Shown: positions 1 to 8,612 of the stretch, one piece after another
How the letters are laid out: each line of letters begins with the position of its first letter
Numbering within the stretch: the first letter of the stretch is position 1
From: Sphingosinicella sp041916975
GTDB lineage: Bacteria; Pseudomonadota; Alphaproteobacteria; Sphingomonadales; Sphingomonadaceae
Length of the DNA: 64,000 bases
Reading direction: 5' to 3'
Assembly: GCF_041916975.1 (NCBI RefSeq)
Contig: NZ_JAYRYK010000001.1
Span: forward strand, 2,418,001 to 2,482,000
The notes under the pieces: generated by a model
The model's database searches: none
Told to the model about the DNA's origin: nothing
Seen by the model: only the letters and a program-made list of their open reading frames with translations
Program-made: the position numbers and the translations under genes

Positions 1-311
1 TCGATCGTGTAGGGCGGCGCGATACGGTTCGCCTGCGCGATGGCCTGCACGGAAGAGCCGGTGCGCGTGCCGATACCGGACAGCGTGTCTCCCCGCACGA
101 CGGTGACCGTCTGCTGCGGCACGTCGACAGCGTCCGCCACCACCTTCACGGGCTTCCACGGCGCGCGCTTGGGCGCTGCCGGCGTCACCGGTGCGGGCGT
201 TGCGGCGCTTTCGATTGGCTTCTTCGGCGTCGGCACGGGAAACTGCGGACGCGACGGGGCCGAGCAGGCAGCGGCGAGAAGCAGGACGAAAGGAACGGCG
301 AAGCGGAACAT
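1..311 (-). CDS. LysM-domain lipoprotein, NlpD-like (3' end outside window)
   Basis: About 103 N-terminal residues are visible. The protein opens with a lipoprotein signal (hydrophobic core, Cys at residue 16 after LLAAA), followed by a Pro/Ala/Lys-rich linker and then a LysM module from about residue 68 (VTVVRGDTLSGIG). This is the layout of NlpD/EnvC-type M23 peptidase proteins that bind peptidoglycan and activate cell-separation amidases. The order serS-surE-this gene on one strand matches the usual surE-nlpD neighbourhood. The M23 domain would lie beyond the window edge, so the peptidase assignment is inferred from architecture and context only. Confidence 0.8.
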   Translation of the reverse strand, partial: MFRFAVPFVLLLAAACSAPSRPQFPVPTPKKPIESAATPAPVTPAAPKRAPWKPVKVVADAVDVPQQTVTVVRGDTLSGIGTRTGSSVQAIAQANRIAPPYTI

Positions 312-360
312 GGAGATGTCTCTAACCCGGCGCGATCCGGATTTGAATCGCCGATCGTGC

Positions 361-1128
361 CTAGCCGAGGTGCTTCACCGCATCCCGCAGCGCATCCAGC
401 GTTTCGTAGTGCGTGAGGTCGAGGTGCAGCGGCGTCACGGCGATCAGGCCTTCGTGCGTCGCCTGCAGATCGGTGAGGTGTCCGGCTTCCGAAGCCTCGC
501 GGCCGAGGCCGAACCAGTAATAGGTGAAGCCGCGCGGATCGACGCGTTCTTCGATGGCGGTGGCGCCGTAGTCGCGGAAGCCCTGCTCGGTCACGCGCAC
601 GCCCTTCACCGCGTCCGGCGCGACGGCGGGGAAGTTCACGTTCATCAGCACGCCCTTGGGCCATGTCTTCGCGGCGAGCGCACGCACGACCGTAGCGCCC
701 CACTTGGCCGCGGTCTCGAACGCCTGTGCGGCGCGCATCTGCCCGAGGCACTGACTGAGCGCGATGGCGGGCACGCCGTACAGCGTCGCTTCCATCGCCG
801 CCGAAACGGTGCCCGAATAGGTCACATCCTCGGCAAGGTTCGCGCCGCGGTTCACGCCCGAGAGCACGAGGTCGGGCAGGTTGTCCTTCATCAGAAGGCC
901 AAGCGCCATCATCACGCTGTCGGTCGGCGTGCCGCGCACCGCGAAGCGGCGCTCGCCGTGCTTCTGCAGGCGGATCGGCTGCGTCAGCGTCAGCGAATGG
1001 CCCGCGCCCGACTGTTCCTCGGCGGGCGCGACCACCCAGATGTCGTCGGTAAGTTCGCGCGCGATCGCCTCGAGCACCGCCATGCCGGGCGCGTGGTAGC
1101 CGTCGTCGTTGGTGAGCAGGATTCTCAT
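361..1128 (-). CDS. surE: 5'/3'-nucleotidase SurE
   Basis: 255 residues, the normal SurE length. SurE is a metal-dependent nucleoside monophosphate phosphatase. The family metal site is visible: D8-D9 in LLTNDDGYHAPG, S40 and N93 (SGVNRGANLAED). Its start codon overlaps the serS stop by 4 bp (ATGA type), so it is probably translated by coupling after serS. The LysM lipoprotein follows 49 bp downstream on the same strand. Nothing unusual is seen. Confidence 0.97.
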   Translation of the reverse strand: MRILLTNDDGYHAPGMAVLEAIARELTDDIWVVAPAEEQSGAGHSLTLTQPIRLQKHGERRFAVRGTPTDSVMMALGLLMKDNLPDLVLSGVNRGANLAEDVTYSGTVSAAMEATLYGVPAIALSQCLGQMRAAQAFETAAKWGATVVRALAAKTWPKGVLMNVNFPAVAPDAVKGVRVTEQGFRDYGATAIEERVDPRGFTYYWFGLGREASEAGHLTDLQATHEGLIAVTPLHLDLTHYETLDALRDAVKHLG

Positions 1129-2396
1129 GCCCGCAGCGCCTCCAGCCCGCCCATATAGGACCGCAGCACCTCGGGGATGGTCACCGATCCGTCCGCCTGC
1201 TGATAGTTCTCCAGCACGGCGACGAGCGTGCGGCCCACGGCGAGCCCAGAACCGTTCAGCGTATGGACGAACGCCGTGCCCTTCTCGCCCGCCGCGCGGT
1301 GCCGCGCGTTCATGCGCCGCGCCTGGAAGTCCCCGCAGTTGGAAACGCTCGAAATCTCGCGGTAGCAGCCCTGCCCCGGCAGCCAGACCTCAAGATCGTA
1401 TGTCTTGCGCGAAGCGAAGCCCATGTCGCCGGAACACAGCAGCATCACGCGATAGGGAAGGCCCAGCGCCTGCAGGATGCCCTCCGCACACTCCGTCATC
1501 CGCGCGTGCTCGGCTTCGGACTGGTCCGGCGCCGCGATCACCACCATCTCGACCTTCTCGAACTGGTGCTGGCGGATCATGCCCTTCGTGTCGCGCCCCG
1601 CAGAGCCTGCTTCGGCGCGGAAGCAGGCGGAGAGCGCGGTGAGGCGCAGCGGAAGGCTCGCCGTATCCAGGATTTCGCCCGCCACGAGGTTCGTGAGGCT
1701 CACCTCGGCAGTCGGGATCAGCCAGCGGCCGTCCGTCGTCTGAAACAGGTCTTCGGCGAATTTCGGAAGCTGGCCGGTGCCGTACACCGCCTCGTCGCGC
1801 ACCAGCAGCGGCACGGCGGTTTCGGTGAAGCCGTTTTCGATCTGCCGGTCGAGCATGAACTGCGCGAGCGCGCGGTGCAGGCGCGCGACGCCGCCGCTCA
1901 TCACGGCGAAGCGCGCGCCGGAAAGCTTGGCGGCACGCTCGAAATCGAGGCCGAGCGGCGCGGCGACGGCATCGTGTTCCTTCGCTTCGAAATCGAAGGC
2001 GCGCGGCTCGCCCCATGTCTTCACCACGACGTTCGCGGTTTCGTCCGGCCCTTCCGGCACGTCGGCGGCGGGGAGGTTCGGGATCGCGGAAAGCCGCGCG
2101 TTCAGCGCCTCGGAAAGTTCGCGTTCCTTGGCCTCAAGGTCGGGGATGCGCGTCTTGAGTTCGCTCACTTCGACCATCAGCGCGGCGGCGCTTGCCTCGT
2201 CCTTCTGTGCCTTCGCGGCGCCGATCGCCTTCGATGCCTCGTTGCGGCGCGTGAGCGCGGCCTGCAGCGTCGTCACCGTCTCGCGCAGCGCGGCGTCCTG
2301 GCCAAGGATTTCCGCTGACAAGGGCGTGAGGCCTTTGCGCGCTAGACCCAGATCAAATTCGGCGGGGTTTTCCCGGATATAACGGATGTCATGCAT
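1125..2396 (-). CDS. serS: seryl-tRNA synthetase
   Basis: 423 residues. The enzyme charges tRNA-Ser in the cytosol. An N-terminal coiled-coil arm (about residues 30-100) is followed by the class II core, with motif 2 (CFRAEAGSAGRDT...QHQFEKVE) and motif 3 near the C-terminus (NGSGLAVGRTLVAVLEN). The start at 2396 gives MHDIRYIRENP, the standard SerRS N-terminus. The open frame extends 36 codons further upstream but that part has no family similarity. It heads a minus-strand operon with surE and the LysM lipoprotein. Confidence 0.97.
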   Translation of the reverse strand: MHDIRYIRENPAEFDLGLARKGLTPLSAEILGQDAALRETVTTLQAALTRRNEASKAIGAAKAQKDEASAAALMVEVSELKTRIPDLEAKERELSEALNARLSAIPNLPAADVPEGPDETANVVVKTWGEPRAFDFEAKEHDAVAAPLGLDFERAAKLSGARFAVMSGGVARLHRALAQFMLDRQIENGFTETAVPLLVRDEAVYGTGQLPKFAEDLFQTTDGRWLIPTAEVSLTNLVAGEILDTASLPLRLTALSACFRAEAGSAGRDTKGMIRQHQFEKVEMVVIAAPDQSEAEHARMTECAEGILQALGLPYRVMLLCSGDMGFASRKTYDLEVWLPGQGCYREISSVSNCGDFQARRMNARHRAAGEKGTAFVHTLNGSGLAVGRTLVAVLENYQQADGSVTIPEVLRSYMGGLEALRA

Positions 2397-2489
2397 GGCG
2401 AAGGCTCTATGGAACGGCCGCCTTTGGGTCGCAACCGGTTTCGCCATGCTGCGTTGAAGCTTCACACACAGGCCGAAAAGGGAGACGCC

Positions 2490-2930
2490 ATGATCCTCCA
2501 GCACAAGACCGAGATTTGCGTCGCCGACGGGCGCAAGCTGCTGCTGCTCGTCAACGAGGGCGACACGAAGTTCCCCGATCTGCAGGTGATCCGCGAGGAA
2601 GAGCAGGACCTGCGCCCCGACCGCGAACTTTCAAGCGACCGGCCCGGCCGCAGCTTCCGGAGTGTCGGCAGCCGTCGTAGCAGCTACGAGGAAACCGATT
2701 TCAAGCAGCTCGCCGAGGATCGTTTCGCAGCGGACGTAGCCGATATCCTGAAAAAGCGTGCACTGGCGGGGAAAACAGACCGCCTTGTCGTGATCGCGCC
2801 GCCCGCCACGCTTGGCGAGATGCGCAAGCACTACCACAAGGAAGTCGTGGACCGCATCGTCGCCGAGATCGCCAAGGAAGCGACCAATCTGCCGCCCGAT
2901 GCCATCGCCGCGATGGTGGAGGCCGCGTAA
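2490..2930 (+). CDS. host attachment family protein
   Basis: 146 residues. The sequence (MILQHKTEICVADGRKLLLL start; later LVVIAPPATLGEMRKHYHKEV) fits the 'host attachment protein' family (Pfam Host_attach, AtsE-like), named after an Agrobacterium locus but widespread in free-living alphaproteobacteria. The biochemical role is unclear. A Shine-Dalgarno-like GGGAGA lies 5 bp before the ATG at 2490; the frame is open upstream as far as 2391, but that part overlaps the divergent serS start. No signal peptide is seen, so it is cytosolic. Confidence 0.75.
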   Translation: MILQHKTEICVADGRKLLLLVNEGDTKFPDLQVIREEEQDLRPDRELSSDRPGRSFRSVGSRRSSYEETDFKQLAEDRFAADVADILKKRALAGKTDRLVVIAPPATLGEMRKHYHKEVVDRIVAEIAKEATNLPPDAIAAMVEAA

Positions 2931-2973
2931 GTCCGCTTGGCGGGCATGGGCGTCCGCGCTATGCGAGACGCCC

Positions 2974-3894
2974 ATGCAGCCTGCCATCGAAATCCGCGAC
3001 CTCGAAAAAACCTATTCGGACGGAAAGCGTGCCCTGAAGGGCGTCAGCTTCGATGTGCCGCGTGGCCAGATCTTCGGCCTGCTCGGCCCCAACGGCGCGG
3101 GCAAATCGACCCTGATCAACATCCTCGCGGGCCTCGTAAACAAAACCGGCGGCACCGCACGCATCTGGGGCTTCGACATCGACGCGGACCGCAGGAACGC
3201 GAAGCGCGCCATTGGCATTGTGCCGCAGGAAATCCTGTTCGACGCCTTCTTCACGCCCTTCGAAGCACTGGAGATTCAGGCAGGTCTCTACGCCGTGCCG
3301 AAGGCCGAGCGCCGCTCGATGGAAATCCTCCGCGCGCTCAGGCTGGAGGACAAGGCGCACGCCTACGCCCGCACGCTCTCGGGCGGCATGAAGCGGCGGC
3401 TCCTCATCGGCAAGGCGCTCGTCCACAATCCGCCGATCCTGATCCTCGACGAGCCCACGGCGGGCGTCGACATCGAGCTTCGTCAGCAGCTCTGGTCCTA
3501 CGTGCGCCAGCTCCACGCCGCGGGCACCACGGTCGTGCTCACGACGCACTATCTCGAAGAGGCCGAGGAGCTTTGCGACCGCATCGCGATCATCAACAAC
3601 GGTGAGGTCGTGGCGAACGACGAGACGCACGCGCTCCTTGCGAGCGCACAGGAAAAGTGTCTGATCGTCACGGTGGACCGCGATCTCGATGGCGCACCGG
3701 CCGGTCTCCCGGCCGAGAAGGTGGAGGTGAAGGGCACCCGCCAGCTCATCCTCACCTACAATCGCAGCATGCTCACGGCGGGCGAACTGCTGCAGGCGAT
3801 CAGCGCCACCGGCCTCGGCGTCGTCGATGTCTCGACGCGCGAGGCGGACCTTGAGGACGTGTTCCTCCACCTCACGCAGCAGCAGGCGGCCTGA
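2974..3894 (+). CDS. ABC transporter ATP-binding protein, YadG-like
   Basis: 306 residues with one complete ABC ATPase domain: Walker A GPNGAGKST (38-46), signature LSGGMKRR (135-142), Walker B ILILDE (155-160) and an H-loop near TTHYLEEAEE. The C-terminal 70 residues form the usual accessory domain of drug/polysaccharide-export type ABC-2 ATPases. The best fit is the YadG type. The usual partner, an ABC-2 permease (YadH), is not adjacent: nadB starts 2 bp after the stop. The ATPase must work with a permease encoded elsewhere. Confidence 0.88.
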   Translation: MQPAIEIRDLEKTYSDGKRALKGVSFDVPRGQIFGLLGPNGAGKSTLINILAGLVNKTGGTARIWGFDIDADRRNAKRAIGIVPQEILFDAFFTPFEALEIQAGLYAVPKAERRSMEILRALRLEDKAHAYARTLSGGMKRRLLIGKALVHNPPILILDEPTAGVDIELRQQLWSYVRQLHAAGTTVVLTTHYLEEAEELCDRIAIINNGEVVANDETHALLASAQEKCLIVTVDRDLDGAPAGLPAEKVEVKGTRQLILTYNRSMLTAGELLQAISATGLGVVDVSTREADLEDVFLHLTQQQAA

Positions 3895-3896
3895 CG

Positions 3897-5486
3897 ATGC
3901 AGTTCGACGTTCTCGTCATCGGCTCCGGTGCCGCCGGGCTCACCTGCGCGCTCAATCTGGCGCAGCATTTCCGCGTCGGCGTGCTCTCGAAGGCGGACCT
4001 GTCGGCCGGGTCCACGTCGTGGGCGCAGGGCGGCATCGCGGCGGTGCTGGAGCCGGGCGACACGTTCGAAAGCCATATCGAAGATACGATGGTGGCGGGC
4101 GCCGGCCTCAACCACCGCGACATTGTCGAATTCGTCGTCGAGAACGCCCCCGCCGCGATCGAGCGGCTCGCCGAGATCGGCGTGCCCTTCAACGCAGGCG
4201 GCACCGAACGCTGGCACCTGACGCGCGAGGGCGGCCACAGCCATCGCCGCATCGTCCACGTCGACGACGCGACCGGCTGGGCCGTTCAGCAGGCGCTCGA
4301 AAAGGCTGCCGCCGCCAGCCCCAACATCACGCTTCTGCCGGACCGCGTGGGCATCGATCTCGTCACCAGCCGCCACGGCGAGCGCTATTCGGGCGACGGC
4401 CACGTCTGGGGCGTTTATGCGCTCGACCGCACCACCGGCCGTGTCGAGACGCTGACGGCGCGCGCCACGGTGCTCGCCACGGGCGGCGCGGGCCGCACCT
4501 ACCTGTTCTCCACCGCGCCGCGCGGCGCCACCGGGGACGGCATCGCCATGGCATGGCGCGCGGGCTGCCGCGTCGCCAACATGGAATTCATGCAGTTCCA
4601 CCCGACCTGCCTCTACAACCTCGAGGTCAAGAACTTCCTCATCACCGAGGCGGTGCGCGGCGAGGGTGGCCATCTCAAATTGCCCCCCGGCGTCCCCGGC
4701 GGCGGCGAGCGTTTCATGCCGCGCTTCGACAGCCGCGCCGAGCTTGCCCCGCGCGACATCGTCGCCCGCGCGATCGACCACGAGATCAAGCGCCTCGGCC
4801 TCGATTATGTGCACCTCGATATCAGCCACCGTGAACCGGAGTTCGTGAAGCACCACTTCCCGAACATCTACGAAAAGCTGATCGGCCTCGGCATCGATAT
4901 GACAAAGGAGCCGATCCCCGTCGTGCCTGCGCAGCACTACACGTGCGGCGGCGTCGTCATCGACCGCGACGGGAAGACTGACCTTCCCGGCCTTTACGCG
5001 GCGGGTGAGGTCAGCCACTCCGGTCTCCACGGCGCAAATCGCCTTGCCTCCAACTCGCTCCTCGAATGCTTCGTCTTCGGCGAAGCGGCGGCAAAGCACA
5101 TCACCGCGAACTGGGACGGGCTTGCATCGCCGCCGCCGATCCGCGCGTGGGACGAAAGCCGCGTCACCGATTCGGACGAAGAGGTCGTCATCAAGCAGAA
5201 CTGGACGGAAATCCGCCGGTTCATGTGGAATTATGTCGGTATCGTCCGCACCACAAAGCGGCTGGAGCGTGCGCAGCACCGCATCAAGCTGCTCACCGGG
5301 GAGGTCGAGGATTTCTACGGCCATTTCCGCGTGACGCCCGACCTCATCGAGCTTCGCAATCTGCTGACCGCCGCCGACCTCATCGTCCGCTCGGCGCTCC
5401 GCCGGCACGAAAGCCGGGGGCTGCACTACACGCTGGATTACCCGCAGCCGTTGCCGACGGCCGAAGACACGATTCTCGTGCCCTGA
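3897..5486 (+). CDS. nadB: L-aspartate oxidase
   Basis: 529 residues. The flavoenzyme oxidises L-aspartate to iminoaspartate, the first step of de novo NAD synthesis. An FAD-binding GSGAAGL (9-15) opens the protein. Family motifs include STSWAQGGIAAV, the catalytic-site stretch HPTCLYN, and HGANRLASNSLLE from residue 378. The C-terminal helical domain is complete. It lies 2 bp behind the ABC ATPase; nadA and nadC are not in the window. Confidence 0.95.
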   Translation: MQFDVLVIGSGAAGLTCALNLAQHFRVGVLSKADLSAGSTSWAQGGIAAVLEPGDTFESHIEDTMVAGAGLNHRDIVEFVVENAPAAIERLAEIGVPFNAGGTERWHLTREGGHSHRRIVHVDDATGWAVQQALEKAAAASPNITLLPDRVGIDLVTSRHGERYSGDGHVWGVYALDRTTGRVETLTARATVLATGGAGRTYLFSTAPRGATGDGIAMAWRAGCRVANMEFMQFHPTCLYNLEVKNFLITEAVRGEGGHLKLPPGVPGGGERFMPRFDSRAELAPRDIVARAIDHEIKRLGLDYVHLDISHREPEFVKHHFPNIYEKLIGLGIDMTKEPIPVVPAQHYTCGGVVIDRDGKTDLPGLYAAGEVSHSGLHGANRLASNSLLECFVFGEAAAKHITANWDGLASPPPIRAWDESRVTDSDEEVVIKQNWTEIRRFMWNYVGIVRTTKRLERAQHRIKLLTGEVEDFYGHFRVTPDLIELRNLLTAADLIVRSALRRHESRGLHYTLDYPQPLPTAEDTILVP

Positions 5487-5690
5487 AGCGCAGCCGTGCT
5501 TCCAGAATAGGAAGCGCCATGCTTGGATAGGCCATATGGCCCTTCACCTCGCGCTTCCGTCATTGTCGTCGAGTCCCCATGCCTCGTCCGGGAAAGTCAC
5601 ACTGAGAGAAATACGCGTTTCGCACAAACTTCGTGACCTTCCGCGCCGTGCGCTCGCCAACGCCGCGCCCGCTTGCTACACGCCTCAGCC

Positions 5691-8507
5691 ATGACCGATG
5701 CTCCGCAGCACCTCTATCTCGTCGACGGGTCGAGCTTCATCTTCCGCGCCTATCACCGCCTGCCGCCGCTCACTGATCCCGAAGGCACGCCGGTCAACGC
5801 CGTCTTCGGCTTCACGGCGATGCTCTGGAAGCTGATCGAGGAACTCAATCGCGGCGAGGGGCCGACGCATCTCGCCGTTATCCTCGATGCCTCGAAGCAC
5901 AGCTTCCGCATGGATCTCTACCCGGAATACAAGGCGAACCGGCCGGAACCGCCCGAGGACCTGATCCCGCAGTTCCCGCTGATCCGCGATGCCGTGCGCG
6001 CCTTCTCGGTGCCGTGCATCGAGGAGATCGGCATCGAGGCGGACGATATCATCGCCGCCTACGCCGTGAAGGCGCGTGAAGACGGCATGAAGGTCACGAT
6101 CGTCTCGTCGGACAAGGATCTGATGCAGCTCGTCGGCGGCGGTATCGACATGCTCGATACCATGCGCGACCTCCGCATCGATGTGGCACATGTCGAGGAG
6201 AAATTCGGCGTGCCGCCGGAGAAGGTCGGCGATGTGCTGGCGCTGATGGGCGACGCGGTCGACAACATTCCGGGCGTGCGCGGTGTCGGCCCCAAGACGG
6301 CAACGCAGCTCATTCAGGAATACGGCGACGTCGAGACGTTGATCGCCCGCGCGTCCGAGATCAAGCGCGACAAGCTGCGCGAGATGATCCAGTCGAGCGT
6401 CGACGACATCCGCATGTCGCGCGTGCTCGTCACGCTCAAGATCGATTGGCCGCTTCCCGAGCCGATCGAGACCTTCGCGCTCAAGGATCCGCCTCACGAG
6501 CCGCTTTCGGCGTTCTTCAAGAAGCACGGCTTCCGTACGTTGCTCTCCAAGCTCGGCAAGCACGCGGCGGTGGAAGCGGCAGGCGGCGCGCCGGGTACTG
6601 CACTGCCTCCGCCCGACGCCTTCTCGCCGGCGCTGTTACCCTTCGAGCAAGACAAGTACGAGACCGTCGCAACGCTTGAGGCGCTCGACCGCTGGATCGC
6701 CGAGGCGTTCGCGGTGGGCACTGTCGCCGTCGATACCGAGACGGACAATCTCGATGCGATGCGCGCCAATCTCGTCGGCGTCAGCCTCGCGACCGCACCG
6801 AACCGCGCCTGCTACATCCCGCTCGGTCATGTCGCGAGCGAGGGTCTGCTTGGCGAAACGCCCGTGCAGGTGGACCGGGCGGAAGCGCTCGTCCGGCTGA
6901 AGCCGCTGCTCGAAGACGCCGCGACGCTGAAGGTCGGCCAGAACCTCAAATACGACATGCTCGTGCTCGCGCGGCAGGGCATCGCCATTGCGCCGTTCGA
7001 CGACACGATGCTGATCTCCTACGCGCTCGATTCGGGCAAGGCGCTCGAAAACGGCGGCCCGATGGGCCACGGTATGGACGGGCTTTCTGAGCGGCTGCTC
7101 GGCCACAAGCCGATCCCGTTCAAACAGGTCGCGGGCACCGGCAAGGCGCAGGTCACGTTCGACAAGGTGCCGCTGGACGTTGCGACGAAATACGCCGCCG
7201 AGGATGCCGATTGCACGCTGCGCCTTTGGCAGCACCTGAAGCCGCGCCTGTGGCGGGAGCATGTGACCGGCGTCTATGAAACGCTCGAACGTCCGCTCGC
7301 GCCGGTGCTGATGCGCATGGAGCGGCGCGGCATCAAGGTGGATCGCTCGGCGCTGGCGCGCCTCTCGGCGGACTATGCGCAGGGTCTCGCTCGTCTCGAA
7401 GCCGAGATCCACGCGCTTGCGGGCGGTCCGTTCAACGTCGCCTCTCCGCGCCAGCTCGGTGAGATCCTGTTCGAACAGATGGGGCTTCAGGGCGGCAAGA
7501 AGTCCGCCAAGACCGGCGCTTATTCCACGGACGTCGACGTGCTCGACCGGCTCGCCGGCGAAGGCGTGCCGATCGCGCAGAAGGTGCTGGATTGGCGCCA
7601 GCTCGCCAAGCTCAAGTCCACCTACACCGATACGCTGCAGGAACAGATCAACCCCGAAACCGGCCGCGTCCACACCAGCTACGCGCTCGCTTCCACCACA
7701 ACGGGGCGTCTCTCCTCCACCGATCCCAATCTCCAGAACATCCCCGTCCGCACGGAAGAAGGCCGCAAGATTCGCGACGCCTTCGTGCCGGATGCGGGCA
7801 ACGTGCTGCTCTCGGCGGACTACAGCCAGATCGAGCTGCGTCTGCTCGCGGAGATCGCCGAAATTCCGCAGCTCCGTCAGGCGTTCGCGGACGGGCTCGA
7901 CATTCACGCGATGACCGCGTCCGAAATGTTCGGCGTGCCGATGGCGGAGATGACACCGCTCATCCGCCGCCAGGCGAAGGCGATCAACTTCGGCATCATC
8001 TACGGCATTTCGGCGTTCGGCCTCGCGCGCAATCTCGGCATCGATCGCGGCGCGGCCGGTGATTACATCAAGAAATATTTCGAACGCTTCCCCGGCATCC
8101 GCGATTACATGGAGCGCACCAAGATGGGCGCGCGCGACATCGGCTATGTCGAAACATTGTTTGGTCGCCGCATCCACACGCCGCTCATCAAGTCCTCGAA
8201 TCAGGCCGAGCGCGCCTTCGGCGAGCGCGCTGCGATCAATGCGCCGCTGCAGGGCACGGCGGCGGACATCATCCGCCGCGCGATGATCCGTATCGAGGAT
8301 GCGCTCGAAGCCGAAAACCTCACGGATGCCCAAATGCTGCTGCAGGTCCACGACGAACTCGTCTTCGAAGTGCCTGCGGAAAAAGCCGCAGCGGCGGGCG
8401 CCGTCATCAAGCGCGTGATGGAGGAAGCCTGCGCGCCCGTCGTTGAAATGACCGTCCCGCTCGTCGTCGAGGTTGGCACCGGCCAGAACTGGAATGCCGC
8501 CCACTGA
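5691..8507 (+). CDS. polA: DNA polymerase I
   Basis: 938 residues with all three domains. The N-terminal 5'-3' exonuclease starts YLVDGSSFIFRAYH. The 3'-5' proofreading domain keeps its DxE pair (D348, E350) and the later YAAEDAD motif, so proofreading looks intact. In the polymerase domain motif A has D710 (SADYSQIELR) and motif C has VHDELVFE with D888. The ATG at 5691 is preferred over an in-frame TTG 18 bp earlier because MTDAPQHLYLVDG is the family-like N-terminus. The 204 bp upstream carry a weak 6-bp hairpin (5498-5515) and nothing else I recognise. Confidence 0.97.
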   Translation: MTDAPQHLYLVDGSSFIFRAYHRLPPLTDPEGTPVNAVFGFTAMLWKLIEELNRGEGPTHLAVILDASKHSFRMDLYPEYKANRPEPPEDLIPQFPLIRDAVRAFSVPCIEEIGIEADDIIAAYAVKAREDGMKVTIVSSDKDLMQLVGGGIDMLDTMRDLRIDVAHVEEKFGVPPEKVGDVLALMGDAVDNIPGVRGVGPKTATQLIQEYGDVETLIARASEIKRDKLREMIQSSVDDIRMSRVLVTLKIDWPLPEPIETFALKDPPHEPLSAFFKKHGFRTLLSKLGKHAAVEAAGGAPGTALPPPDAFSPALLPFEQDKYETVATLEALDRWIAEAFAVGTVAVDTETDNLDAMRANLVGVSLATAPNRACYIPLGHVASEGLLGETPVQVDRAEALVRLKPLLEDAATLKVGQNLKYDMLVLARQGIAIAPFDDTMLISYALDSGKALENGGPMGHGMDGLSERLLGHKPIPFKQVAGTGKAQVTFDKVPLDVATKYAAEDADCTLRLWQHLKPRLWREHVTGVYETLERPLAPVLMRMERRGIKVDRSALARLSADYAQGLARLEAEIHALAGGPFNVASPRQLGEILFEQMGLQGGKKSAKTGAYSTDVDVLDRLAGEGVPIAQKVLDWRQLAKLKSTYTDTLQEQINPETGRVHTSYALASTTTGRLSSTDPNLQNIPVRTEEGRKIRDAFVPDAGNVLLSADYSQIELRLLAEIAEIPQLRQAFADGLDIHAMTASEMFGVPMAEMTPLIRRQAKAINFGIIYGISAFGLARNLGIDRGAAGDYIKKYFERFPGIRDYMERTKMGARDIGYVETLFGRRIHTPLIKSSNQAERAFGERAAINAPLQGTAADIIRRAMIRIEDALEAENLTDAQMLLQVHDELVFEVPAEKAAAAGAVIKRVMEEACAPVVEMTVPLVVEVGTGQNWNAAH

Positions 8508-8513
8508 TTGGCA

Positions 8514-8553
8514 CTGTAACGGTTCCGCCATTTCACTGTCACCAAAGCGTCAT
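8514..8553 (+). promoter_or_regulatory. tandem PHO box (PhoB site) upstream of the PstS-like gene
   Basis: Four heptamers spaced exactly 11 bp apart resemble the PhoB half-site CTGTCAT: CTGTAAC (8514), CCGCCAT (8525), CTGTCAC (8536) and GCGTCAT (8547). The last two form a good single PHO box with a CAAA spacer. The site begins 7 bp after the polA stop and 60 bp before the PstS-like start, a sensible place for phosphate-starvation activation. Confidence 0.7.
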
Positions 8554-8612
8554 CGAACGCGCCTAGGGGCGGCGTCAGAAACAGGTCGTCCTTGAAGCGG
8601 AGACGGAATCCC

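Noticed and set aside
5498..5515. GCTTCC/GGAAGC hairpin after nadB as a terminator
   Set aside because: Six-bp stem without a T-tract; too weak to call.
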